Below, one piece after another: positions 1 through 5,715 of a stretch of 6,810 nt of DNA. Position 1 is the stretch's first letter. The number at the start of each line of letters is the position of its first letter. The stretch lies in NCBI GenBank assembly GCA_945876665.1, contig CAMCPC010000068.1:1-6810 (forward strand), read 5' to 3'. The notes beneath the pieces were generated by a model. That model made no database searches. It saw nothing but the letters and a program-made list of their open reading frames with translations, and was not told the DNA's origin. This stretch comes from an uncultured Oscillospiraceae bacterium (lineage in GTDB: Bacteria > Bacillota > Clostridia > UBA1381). The translations under genes and the position numbers were made by a program.

Positions 1-15
1 ACTAAAAAAGTAAGA

Positions 16-71
16 AAAAAAGTTAGACACATCATTTTAAGCAAAATCGCTATGATGTGTCTAACTTTTTT
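16..71 (+). terminator. Perfect 20-bp inverted repeat with A/T flanks, probable intrinsic terminator
   Basis: The arm at 16-35 is exactly complementary to the arm at 52-71. A further AGC/GCT pairing (40-42 with 49-51) lies inside the 16-base centre. The core is GTTAGACACATCAT and its complement, with six A on the left and six T on the right, so the hairpin could terminate in either direction. It most likely ends a gene lying off the left edge of the window. The recombinase fragment starts only 24 bases after it, leaving no room for a promoter between them. A recombination or attachment site is an alternative reading that the sequence does not prove. Confidence 0.75.
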
Positions 72-94
72 GTTGCAGAGAAAGGGGAAAATCA

Positions 95-342
95 ATGAAG
101 AAAATTAAAATGTTCGTACCAAATGAAAAGACCTTTGCACAGGGTTGTGAAGAATATCTCGACAACTGTTGTGCGTGCAATTTGCGCGACGGAACAATTA
201 AACATTATAAGGAAAGCATACAGCAAATACAAAAGTATATTGATGAAGATATGTATATAAAAGACATAACAAAAGAAACATTCGACAATTTTATAAAAAA
301 CAGAATAATTCTGGTAATCACATGACAGCTTGCTATCGGTAA
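95..342 (+). pseudogene. Truncated, frameshifted tyrosine recombinase (integrase) N-terminal fragment
   Basis: An ATG at 95 follows AAAGGGG (81-87) at good spacing and opens a 76-codon frame that stops at 323-325. The product reads like the N-terminal SAM-like core-binding domain of phage-type integrases: a segment resembling FAQGCEEYLDNC, then TIKHYKESIQQIQKYID, then IKDITKETFDNFI. No catalytic domain follows, so the R..HxxR..Y residues are absent. Just after FDNFI there is an A-run at 295-300. Adding one A there would continue the frame as KKQNNSGNHMTACYR until a stop at 340-342, and that segment fits the linker usually seen in this family. The likely history is therefore a 1-base loss in the A-run plus loss of the 3' part. 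The fragment is the only plus-strand gene remnant in the window. A short functional protein cannot be excluded but is unlikely. Confidence 0.65.
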
Positions 343-645
343 TTTAAGGATATGGCTGTAAATCCTGCTGCCTATAGGCTTTACGCCGTATACGGAAATT
401 TTTTCTCCAGCCTGTTCCCATACGGTAAAGTAATATTTTCCTACCTGACTTCTTCCCAAATGATACCGCCCTTATTGATTTCTTTTGTACCGGACTTTCC
501 ACCGCAACAATCAGAGTGTACAACTTCAGCGGTAGAGATGTTCAATTTTATGCAGAATATTCACTGTATTTTTAATTTATATGAAAGGAAAATAGAAGAA
601 TTAAAAAAGTACAATAAAAGCACAAGTCCGTCGGCGGCAAGACAC
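343..645. other. About 300 bp without a convincing gene, probable element scar
   Basis: Short open stretches exist on both strands but none has both a start with a usable ribosome site and a recognisable product. On the minus strand a roughly 40-codon frame (441-560) reads GGKSGTKEINKGGIIWEEVR before a TAG. It has a coding-like look but no start codon that I can defend. On the plus strand, a frame open from 430 ends in a TAA near 572. Given the broken recombinase beside it, this is best read as decayed mobile-element DNA. I do not recognise any family here. Confidence 0.4.
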
Positions 646-680
646 AAAAAAGAGCCTGTTTATCTAAAAACAAGCTCTTC
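646..680 (-). terminator. Intrinsic terminator of the perR-rubrerythrin unit
   Basis: On the minus strand a 12-bp stem (668-679 with 650-661, including one G-T wobble) and a 6-base loop are followed by a run of six T (651 down to 646). It lies 41 bases after the rubrerythrin stop codon, the expected place for the operon end. Confidence 0.85.
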
Positions 681-720
681 TGTAATCTGTGATTTTATCA
701 GCTTTTATGTCATTTTCAAA

Positions 721-1272
721 TTAACCGAAATATCTCTTCAAAAGACCTTCAAAGCCCTTACCATGTCTTGCCTCGTCCTTAGCCATTTCATGAACTGTGT
801 CATGGATAGCGTCGTAGTTAAGCTCCTTAGCTCTCTTAGCAAGCTCAAGCTTACCTGCTGTTGCACCGCATTCAGCCTCTGCTCTCAACTGAAGATTCTT
901 CTTTGTTGAAGGTGTAACAACCTCACCAAGAAGCTCTGCAAACTTTGCAGCATGTTCTGCCTCTTCAAGAGCTGCTCTCATATAGAACTCGCCGATTTCA
1001 GGATAACCTTCTCTGATAGCCTGTCTTGACATTGCGATATACATACCTACTTCTGTACATTCGCCCTCGAAGTTGCACTTAAGACCTTCATAAACGTCAT
1101 CCTCAACCTTACCCTTTGCGCCTACACCGATAACGTGCTCGCATACGAAGTTAAGAGAACCCTCCTGCATTACTGTGAACTTTGAGCCGGGAACACCGCA
1201 CTGTGGACATTTCTCTGGTGGATTATCACCCTCGTGAACATAACCGCATACCGGACATACATACTTTGCCAT
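721..1272 (-). CDS. rbr: Rubrerythrin, reverse type (N-terminal rubredoxin, C-terminal diiron domain)
   Basis: This 183-residue cytoplasmic protein has an N-terminal rubredoxin-like domain, with iron ligands C6, C9, C22 and C25 in CPVCGY and CPQCG. A ferritin-like four-helix domain follows, with the diiron-type motifs ECTEVGMY (E71/E74), EEAEH (E104, H107) and DEARH (E167, H170). Classical rubrerythrin has the rubredoxin domain at the C-terminus. The order here is that of the 'reverse' rubrerythrins of Clostridia, which act as terminal O2/H2O2 reductases fed by NADH:rubredoxin oxidoreductases. The ATG has a strong AAGGAGG (1281-1287) at normal spacing. The gene lies 30 bp after perR with no promoter or terminator seen between, so it is probably co-transcribed and derepressed by peroxide. 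No motif is missing. The exact electron donor cannot be told from this window. Confidence 0.93.
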   Translation of the reverse strand: MAKYVCPVCGYVHEGDNPPEKCPQCGVPGSKFTVMQEGSLNFVCEHVIGVGAKGKVEDDVYEGLKCNFEGECTEVGMYIAMSRQAIREGYPEIGEFYMRAALEEAEHAAKFAELLGEVVTPSTKKNLQLRAEAECGATAGKLELAKRAKELNYDAIHDTVHEMAKDEARHGKGFEGLLKRYFG

Positions 1273-1302
1273 AATTTTTTCCTCCTTAAATAGATTAATT
1301 TT

Positions 1303-1683
1303 TTAATTGTTTTGACTACATTCCTTGCAGATTCCGTAAAAGACAAGTGATGAGCCTTCTACGTCTGCATCAAGTTTTTCCGCTGCCTGCTTTTCAGCCT
1401 TTTCAATACCGTCTATACTGACATCAAAAATTTTGTCACACCCGCGGCATACAAAATGGTGATGCTTATCGATAAATCCGTCAAAATGCTCCTTATTTGA
1501 AGAAGTCTGGATTTTCATAATTTCACCGCTATCCGCAAGCACGGCAAGATTCCTGTATACAGTACCAAGACTGATATTAGGAAATTCCTTCCGTAAATTT
1601 TCATACAGCCAGTCGGCAGACGGATGTGAGTGCGTACTCCGCAGCAGCGTCAAAAGCGCTTCACGCTGTTTTGAATACTTCAT
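1303..1683 (-). CDS. perR: Fur-family metalloregulator, probably the peroxide sensor PerR
   Basis: This 126-residue DNA-binding repressor has a winged-helix N-terminal half (HPSADWLYENL, then ISLGTVYRNLAVLADSGEI, the recognition region) and a C-terminal metal-binding dimer domain. The regulatory metal ligands of Bacillus PerR line up: H20, D68, H74, H76 and D87. The last is Asp, as in PerR, where Fur usually has Glu. The structural zinc site is present as C79xxC82 and C119xxC122. These residues, together with a rubrerythrin directly downstream, favour PerR over an iron-uptake Fur or Zur. The start chosen is the ATG at 1683, preceded by GGAGGG. An in-frame TTG at 1704 would extend the protein by 7 residues but would place that ribosome site inside the gene. 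A Fur-type box upstream suggests autoregulation. In PerR, metal-catalysed oxidation of the His ligands releases DNA. Confidence 0.88.
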   Translation of the reverse strand: MKYSKQREALLTLLRSTHSHPSADWLYENLRKEFPNISLGTVYRNLAVLADSGEIMKIQTSSNKEHFDGFIDKHHHFVCRGCDKIFDVSIDGIEKAEKQAAEKLDADVEGSSLVFYGICKECSQNN

Positions 1684-1691
1684 TTTACTCA

Positions 1692-1697
1692 CCCTCC
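1692..1697 (-). promoter_or_regulatory. Ribosome binding site that fixes the perR start
   Basis: GGAGGG lies 8 bases before the ATG at 1683. It supports that start over the in-frame TTG at 1704, which would place this site inside the coding region. Confidence 0.8.
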
Positions 1698-1701
1698 AAA
1701 T

Positions 1702-1716
1702 CAATAATAATAATCA
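1702..1716 (-). promoter_or_regulatory. Fur/PerR-like operator in the perR leader
   Basis: TGATTATTATTATTG matches the 7-1-7 Fur box TGATAATnATTATCA at 11 of 14 defined positions, and the PerR box TTATAATnATTATAA at 9 of 14. It lies about 13 to 27 bases after the expected transcription start, where a bound repressor would block RNA polymerase leaving the promoter. The region is AT-rich, so part of the match could be chance. Confidence 0.5.
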
Positions 1717-1734
1717 TTACTGATTTACAAGTTT

Positions 1735-1763
1735 ATTATAACAGCACATTATACATTTGTCAA
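1735..1763 (-). promoter_or_regulatory. Sigma-A promoter of perR-rbr, exact consensus
   Basis: The -35 TTGACA (1763 to 1758) and -10 TATAAT (1740 to 1735) both match consensus exactly, with a 17-base spacer. Transcription should begin near 1728, giving a leader of about 45 bases. An unrestrained promoter this strong would make repression the main control, which fits autoregulation by PerR. Confidence 0.88.
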
Positions 1764-1808
1764 TACTTTTTTATAATATTTTTGTATTTTTAAACAGAAA
1801 TTAATTAC

Positions 1809-1847
1809 AAAAAAATCTGATGAGATTTAACTTCCCACCAGATTTTT
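1809..1847 (-). terminator. Intrinsic terminator of the GGDEF-EAL gene
   Basis: On the minus strand a long stem (1833-1847 with 1811-1825, including two G-T wobbles) and a 7-base loop end in a T-run (1815 to 1809). It starts directly after the TAA at 1852-1850, so the gene ends its own transcript and does not read into perR. Confidence 0.9.
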
Positions 1848-1849
1848 AA

Positions 1850-3442
1850 TTACAGATATTTTTCTTCAAACCTGTTCCATGACATAGGCTTATCAAAGAA
1901 ATAGCCCTGAACCTCATCACAGCCCATCTTTCGCAGAATTTCAAGCGCCTTTTCATTCTCCACGCCCTCGGCAACAATCTTAATATTCTCATTATGACAA
2001 ATCTGAGCTATGGAGGTCGACAGAATATGTGCCTTTTTATCGGTTTCTATCTTATATACCATATCACCGTCAAGCTTAAGTATATCAAATTTCAGATCTG
2101 AAAACAGATACAAGTCCGCATATTTTGATCCGAAATTATCAATCGCAATTCTGAATCCGCACTTCTTAAGACCCATAAGAACATCGACCACCTTGGCAAC
2201 TCCGCCCTTTTCCTTTTCATCGGAAACTTCAATTATAACAAGCTCTTTGGGAATATTGTAATCGTACCATATATTCATAATATTCTCGATGAAATGTGGT
2301 TTCATCATTGTTTTGTGGGAGATGTTCACAGACACAGGCTGTACAGTTTTGCCTGATTCAATCCAGCCTGAAATGTATTCGCATACATGTCTGAACACAT
2401 AGAAATCTATCAGATGTATAGTTTCGTTATCCTCCATTTCCGGAATGAAATCCATCGGTGATACGAGAACATCATCCTCGTCAAAAAATCTTACAAGCGC
2501 TTCGCTTCCGCTGAATTTTCCCGTACGAACAGAAAATCTCGGCTGGAACCATATAACAAATCGTTCCTCGTTGATAAGCTTTTTGAGCAAATCAGGTGTG
2601 GATATTGCAGAAAAGGTATCATTGCAGAAACGATATCTGCTTGATTCCTTCTGATTTCTGTAAAAATACTTTTTGTCAATGTACATCTTTTCATCAGCCA
2701 TTCTGACAATCTTGTCAATATCGTTTGAATTATCGGCATACTGATAGCCTATAGCAGAAGCCAACCCAATCTGAGAAATGCGTTCCTTAATTCTTTCAAT
2801 ATCCTTCAGAAAATCTTCTTCTCTGACTCCCGAACACAAAACAACAAATTCATCTCCGCCTACTCTGTATGCGTGTTCACGTCCGAAAATTTCAACTACA
2901 ACATTTGCCAGCTCCTTTAAGGCTTTGTCGCCGGCAGTATGTCCCTGTTTATCATTAATAGCCTTCATACCGTTAAGATCCATATATAAAACGCCGAAGT
3001 CCGTTTTCTCCGAATGCTTCATCGCGTCGGTATCCTCAATAAACTTGTTTCTGTTATACAGATTGGTAAGAGTATCAATGTAGCTCATCTCTATAAGGCG
3101 CTTCTCAAAATCACGCTTTCTTTTTTCTTCCTCGGTAACATCAAATGCAATCTTTAACAGCGCTTTTCTCTCATTCCACATGATAACCTTATCACGAACC
3201 ATATATATTTTTCCGATAGCATGATTTATGCGCTTATACACAGAATATTGATCATCTCCGTCATCTGCGGAATAATTACAGTGCATTTCTTCCTCACCGC
3301 GCAGAACATCGAAAATATTGCCGCTGCAATCATCCAGAACCTTCTTTGCGGCACTATTCATATATAAAACTTTATGAGTCTCAATATCAGATATATATAC
3401 CAGCTCAGACAGAGAATCCAGAATGCCATATACATCAACCAT
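1850..3442 (-). CDS. PAS-GGDEF-EAL cyclic di-GMP turnover protein
   Basis: This is a 530-residue protein with no evident membrane segment. Residues about 5-105 form a PAS-like sensor (LVYISDIETHKVLYMNSAA, ending at DVTEEEKRKR). Residues about 118-265 are a GGDEF domain with TLTNLYNR, DLNGMKAIND and an intact GGDEF at 195-199. Residues about 280-530 are an EAL domain with WFQP, E314-A-L, N373, E405, K456-L-D458, AEGVE (E492) and VQGYFF (Q512). Two departures stand out. The loop normally reading DDFG is D435-N-F-G, losing the second Asp of the metal centre. Also, the inhibitory I-site RxxD that usually precedes GGDEF is absent (FGRE at that place). The GGDEF half therefore looks active and free of product inhibition, while EAL activity is uncertain. 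The start at 3442 follows AAGGAGG. An upstream ATG at 3502 overlaps the promoter and is rejected. The gene is monocistronic, with its own promoter and terminator. Confidence 0.93.
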   Translation of the reverse strand: MVDVYGILDSLSELVYISDIETHKVLYMNSAAKKVLDDCSGNIFDVLRGEEEMHCNYSADDGDDQYSVYKRINHAIGKIYMVRDKVIMWNERKALLKIAFDVTEEEKRKRDFEKRLIEMSYIDTLTNLYNRNKFIEDTDAMKHSEKTDFGVLYMDLNGMKAINDKQGHTAGDKALKELANVVVEIFGREHAYRVGGDEFVVLCSGVREEDFLKDIERIKERISQIGLASAIGYQYADNSNDIDKIVRMADEKMYIDKKYFYRNQKESSRYRFCNDTFSAISTPDLLKKLINEERFVIWFQPRFSVRTGKFSGSEALVRFFDEDDVLVSPMDFIPEMEDNETIHLIDFYVFRHVCEYISGWIESGKTVQPVSVNISHKTMMKPHFIENIMNIWYDYNIPKELVIIEVSDEKEKGGVAKVVDVLMGLKKCGFRIAIDNFGSKYADLYLFSDLKFDILKLDGDMVYKIETDKKAHILSTSIAQICHNENIKIVAEGVENEKALEILRKMGCDEVQGYFFDKPMSWNRFEEKYL

Positions 3443-3449
3443 ATTGTTG

Positions 3450-3456
3450 CCTCCTT
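3450..3456 (-). promoter_or_regulatory. Ribosome binding site that fixes the GGDEF-EAL start
   Basis: AAGGAGG lies 7 bases before the ATG at 3442. It would fall inside the coding region if the ATG at 3502 were used, so the shorter 530-residue product is preferred. Confidence 0.85.
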
Positions 3457-3492
3457 TTACAAAATTCACCTCAAAAATAATACTATGATTCC

Positions 3493-3521
3493 ATTTTATC
3501 ACATTTGCATGTACTTTTCAA
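3493..3521 (-). promoter_or_regulatory. Sigma-A promoter of the GGDEF-EAL gene
   Basis: TTGAAA (3521 to 3516) and TAAAAT (3498 to 3493) are separated by 17 bases. Transcription should begin near 3486, leaving a leader of about 44 bases. I see no clear terminator between the upstream EamA gene and this promoter, so some read-through from that operon is possible. Confidence 0.75.
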
Positions 3522-3531
3522 TAAAAACAAT

Positions 3532-4371
3532 CTATATAATTGCAAAAAGAATTCCCGCAATAATCACCGCCGCACAAAGCATTTTATACAGCGTGCGTTT
3601 TTCCTTGAATACCAGTCTACCGCCGAGGATTGTAACCATTACTGAGCATTGCTTGATAAGCGTCATTGCCACAACGGTGCTGTCGGGCTTGCTGCATGCG
3701 ATAAACAGCGCCTTGTCACCTATTACAAACAGCACGCTCAAAATAATAACCCAATAATTCTTATACAGTGTGCGCCACTGTATTTTTGTCTTTGTGACAA
3801 GCATGTATCCGAGATACAGTACAACCAGAAAGAACATATACCAGAACTGAAGCTGACCGCTGTTCATGCTCTGCATGAGCATTTTATCCAATAGCTCCGA
3901 CACAGCATTGCACAGACAGGATACAAGCACAAGGAATATGTACACCGCCTTTGCCTTTTCGCCGCCGCTGTTTTTGCCCATATTCACAAAGAGAAGTCCG
4001 ATAAGCACCAGCGCCATACCCACAATTTTATGTTCTGTCAGCGTTTCCCCAAGTACCAGAACACCCAGCGCCGTGGCAAATATTACGCGCGACATATCCA
4101 TAATTCCGTAAAAGCCTATCGGCAGCTTTTTTATCGCTTTAAAGCTGCATATCCACGCTATAAAAATTATAGCGGATTTTATCATTATAAATCCTATATT
4201 GTGAAAATCTATACTTATTGCGTTTTTTACTTCGGGAGTAACAAACAGAAAGCTTATAAATGTATAGAAGAAAAGCACTTCCATTGCGGAATTCTTTTCC
4301 ATTGCTTTCTTCTTTATAACATCTCTTACACCCTTTAAAATTCCGTAGACGCATACAAGCGCTATCCACAT
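3532..4371 (-). CDS. EamA/DMT-superfamily membrane transporter
   Basis: This 279-residue, strongly hydrophobic protein shows about ten predicted membrane helices in two similar halves (about 1-130 and 141-279). That is the usual size and layout of EamA (drug/metabolite transporter) permeases. The family signature at the end of each half is visible: VLGETLTEHKIVGMALVLIG at 106-125, and VFKEKRTLYKMLCAAVIIAG at 254-273. Members export or import small metabolites such as amino acids, nucleosides or cofactors. The substrate cannot be read from the sequence. The ATG overlaps the stop of the HD gene by one base (TAATG), and its GGGGAAG ribosome site (4374-4380) lies inside the end of that gene, so the two are translationally coupled and presumably needed together. 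No terminator is obvious after it. Confidence 0.88.
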   Translation of the reverse strand: MWIALVCVYGILKGVRDVIKKKAMEKNSAMEVLFFYTFISFLFVTPEVKNAISIDFHNIGFIMIKSAIIFIAWICSFKAIKKLPIGFYGIMDMSRVIFATALGVLVLGETLTEHKIVGMALVLIGLLFVNMGKNSGGEKAKAVYIFLVLVSCLCNAVSELLDKMLMQSMNSGQLQFWYMFFLVVLYLGYMLVTKTKIQWRTLYKNYWVIILSVLFVIGDKALFIACSKPDSTVVAMTLIKQCSVMVTILGGRLVFKEKRTLYKMLCAAVIIAGILFAII

Positions 4372-4877
4372 TACTTCCCCAACTCCGTCTTGTATAAATT
4401 GTCAAGCATTTCCATACCCGACTTTGTTTTAAATATCCTTTCACGCACGCTTTTTATTGCCGCTGCGTCCATGTTGTCCTCGTTGATATTAACTAAGAAA
4501 TCAGCCTCAACAAGTATCTGATAATCAATTCCGTCAATATCCGAATATGTGTGATGATGTCCCACAAGGTACGATACGCGGCTGATAAGCTCCGCGTCAT
4601 AGCCAAGGTCGGCAAGCAGCCTTTCCGCCTCGGACGGACCCTCAATTTCCTGATAGTGTCCGGCGCTGCTGCCGTATTTTTGCTCGCTGACCTTAATGCC
4701 GATGTCATGCACATATGCCGCCGCTTCAAGAATGCTCTGCTCTCTTTCACTAAGTCCCTCCGCCTCACCTATGGCTTTGGCGTAGCCGTGTACCTTTATA
4801 AAATGGTTTATGCGCTTTATATCCCCCGCATAGTATTTTATCATTTCAAGTGCAAGTGTTTCCATAATTATGACCAT
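4371..4877 (-). CDS. HD-domain (HDIG-motif) metal-dependent phosphohydrolase
   Basis: This is a 168-residue soluble protein. The HD-superfamily metal ligands are in order: H30 (KVHGYAKAI), H57-D58 in VHDIG, H107/H108 in VGHHHTY, and D125 in VEADFLVNI. Extra histidines such as H74 could also contact metal. Small stand-alone proteins of this size hydrolyse phosphate esters, often of nucleotides. The substrate here is unknown, and nothing shows the HD-GYP motif of c-di-GMP phosphodiesterases. The start at 4877 follows AAAGGA at usable spacing. A second ATG four codons in (4865) has no comparable site. The gene lies second in a likely operon, 127 bases after the radical SAM gene and overlapping the EamA gene by one base. 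Confidence 0.87.
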   Translation of the reverse strand: MVIIMETLALEMIKYYAGDIKRINHFIKVHGYAKAIGEAEGLSEREQSILEAAAYVHDIGIKVSEQKYGSSAGHYQEIEGPSEAERLLADLGYDAELISRVSYLVGHHHTYSDIDGIDYQILVEADFLVNINEDNMDAAAIKSVRERIFKTKSGMEMLDNLYKTELGK

Positions 4878-4926
4878 TAATTCCTTTCACAAAACTGTTT
4901 GGGGAAAGAGAAGCAAGCAGATTGCT

Positions 4927-4995
4927 ATCTTGAGGGACGATGGCGTATGTGTATACTCCGAGTCCCGAAAGAAGGCAAGATGCGCCGCTTATCTT
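4927..4995. other. Nested inverted repeat (possible structured RNA) between radical SAM and HD genes
   Basis: ATCTTG (4927-4932) pairs with CAAGAT (4976-4981). Inside it GGGAC (4934-4938) pairs with GTCCC (4962-4966). Inside that GG (4942-4943) pairs with CC (4958-4959) and GTAT (4945-4948) with ATAC (4953-4956), closing a 4-base loop. AAGAT (4977-4981) can instead pair with ATCTT (4991-4995), which on the plus strand runs into six T. The two pairings exclude each other. On the minus strand this would sit in the messenger between the radical SAM and HD genes. On the plus strand it could end in a weak terminator. It matches no riboswitch or ribozyme class that I can recognise. Confidence 0.45.
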
Positions 4996-5004
4996 TTTTC
5001 AAAC

Positions 5005-5607
5005 TTAATCCTCATATGGTCGTATACGGTAGGTTACGCCTATGCTGTCACAAATTTGGGCACATTCCTTTTCCTCGTCCTCCGTCAGCGTGGTTGATAC
5101 CGTTGACAAAATAACCTCTTTTACGTAATGCTTCACGTTTTCCGCAAATTTCAGCATTGCGTCAAAAGACTCTATACCAAACTTATTGCGCGTCAGTTCA
5201 AGATAACGTTCTCTGTTCGGCGTATTAAGGCTTATGGAAACAATATCAATAAGTCCCTCAAACATCGGCGCGGTGTTCTTGCCGTTGATAAGGTCCGCAA
5301 GACCGTTTGTGTTTATGCGGATAGTCTTGTTATACTTATCCTTTATAAAACGGCAGACCTCAAGCACATCATCAAGCCGCTCGGTCGGCTCGCCGAAGCC
5401 GCAGAAAACAATTTCCTTATACTTGTCTATGTCAAACCTTTCAAATTCCGCCTTTACCTCGTCCACGCTTGGCTCTCTTTCAAGCCACAGACTGCCCGAA
5501 CCGTTCATCTCGTCACGCGTCTGACGCAGACAGAACGTACATGCGCATGGGCATTTGTTGGTCATATTCACATATAGATTATCATATATTTCATACAATA
5601 TAACCAT
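5005..5607 (-). CDS. Radical SAM protein, TatD-associated type
   Basis: This is a 200-residue protein. The [4Fe-4S]/S-adenosylmethionine motif is C19-x3-C23-x2-C26, in NKCPCACTFCLR just after the opening strand YVNMT. GFGEP at 70-74 is the SAM amino-group motif. INTNG at 98-102 and VSISLNTPN near 125 are the following strands of the partial TIM barrel. The short length, the start of the barrel right at the N-terminus and the ending YRIRPYED fit the family called TatD-associated radical SAM (TIGR04038), whose reaction is unknown. The usual tatD nuclease gene is not in this window. An HDIG phosphohydrolase and an EamA transporter follow instead. The ATG at 5607 has AGAAGGGTG just upstream. It is the first gene of the unit, with a strong promoter 25 bases before it. 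Confidence 0.88.
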   Translation of the reverse strand: MVILYEIYDNLYVNMTNKCPCACTFCLRQTRDEMNGSGSLWLEREPSVDEVKAEFERFDIDKYKEIVFCGFGEPTERLDDVLEVCRFIKDKYNKTIRINTNGLADLINGKNTAPMFEGLIDIVSISLNTPNRERYLELTRNKFGIESFDAMLKFAENVKHYVKEVILSTVSTTLTEDEEKECAQICDSIGVTYRIRPYED

Positions 5608-5638
5608 GATACACCCTTCTTTCTTAAAACTATTTCCG

Positions 5639-5667
5639 ATTATATCATATTAATGTGATTTATACAA
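5639..5667 (-). promoter_or_regulatory. Sigma-A promoter of the radical SAM-HD-EamA unit
   Basis: TTGTAT (5667 to 5662) and an exact TATAAT (5644 to 5639) lie 17 bases apart. Transcription should begin near 5632, giving a short leader of about 25 bases. The upstream terminator at 5680-5706 isolates it from the gene before. Confidence 0.8.
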
Positions 5668-5679
5668 GTTTATTCTATA

Positions 5680-5706
5680 AAAAAACCGCCCAAAAGGCGG
5701 TTTTTT
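5680..5706 (-). terminator. Strong intrinsic terminator after the secreted-protein gene
   Basis: An 11-bp perfect stem (5680-5690 with 5696-5706, GC core CCGCC/GGCGG) and a 5-base loop are flanked by A-runs and T-runs, so it could work both ways. It lies 9 bases after the stop codon of the minus-strand gene that it ends. Confidence 0.92.
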
Positions 5707-5715
5707 GTTGAATTA

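Noticed and set aside
205..459. Minus-strand 84-codon frame
   Set aside because: It runs antisense through the recombinase fragment, has a low-complexity hydrophobic end and no ribosome site.
352..909. Long plus-strand open frame of 185 codons
   Set aside because: Its second half is antisense to the well-supported rubrerythrin gene. The only purine-rich site lies too close to the ATG, and the product resembles no family I know.
1721..1741. TTATAAT half-match to the PerR box upstream of perR
   Set aside because: It overlaps the -10 element, only the left half matches, and the second half of the box is absent.
1850..3442. The HD protein as a c-di-GMP phosphodiesterase partner of this GGDEF-EAL protein
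   Set aside because: The HD protein lacks the GYP motif, and the two genes have separate promoters with an unrelated transporter gene between them.
4870..5114. Plus-strand frames covering the gap before the HD gene
   Set aside because: They run into antisense of the radical SAM gene, and the inverted repeats explain the open stretch better. No product is recognisable.
5128..5577. 149-codon plus-strand frame
   Set aside because: It is fully antisense to the radical SAM gene, whose Cys motif and GEP motif are clear on the other strand.
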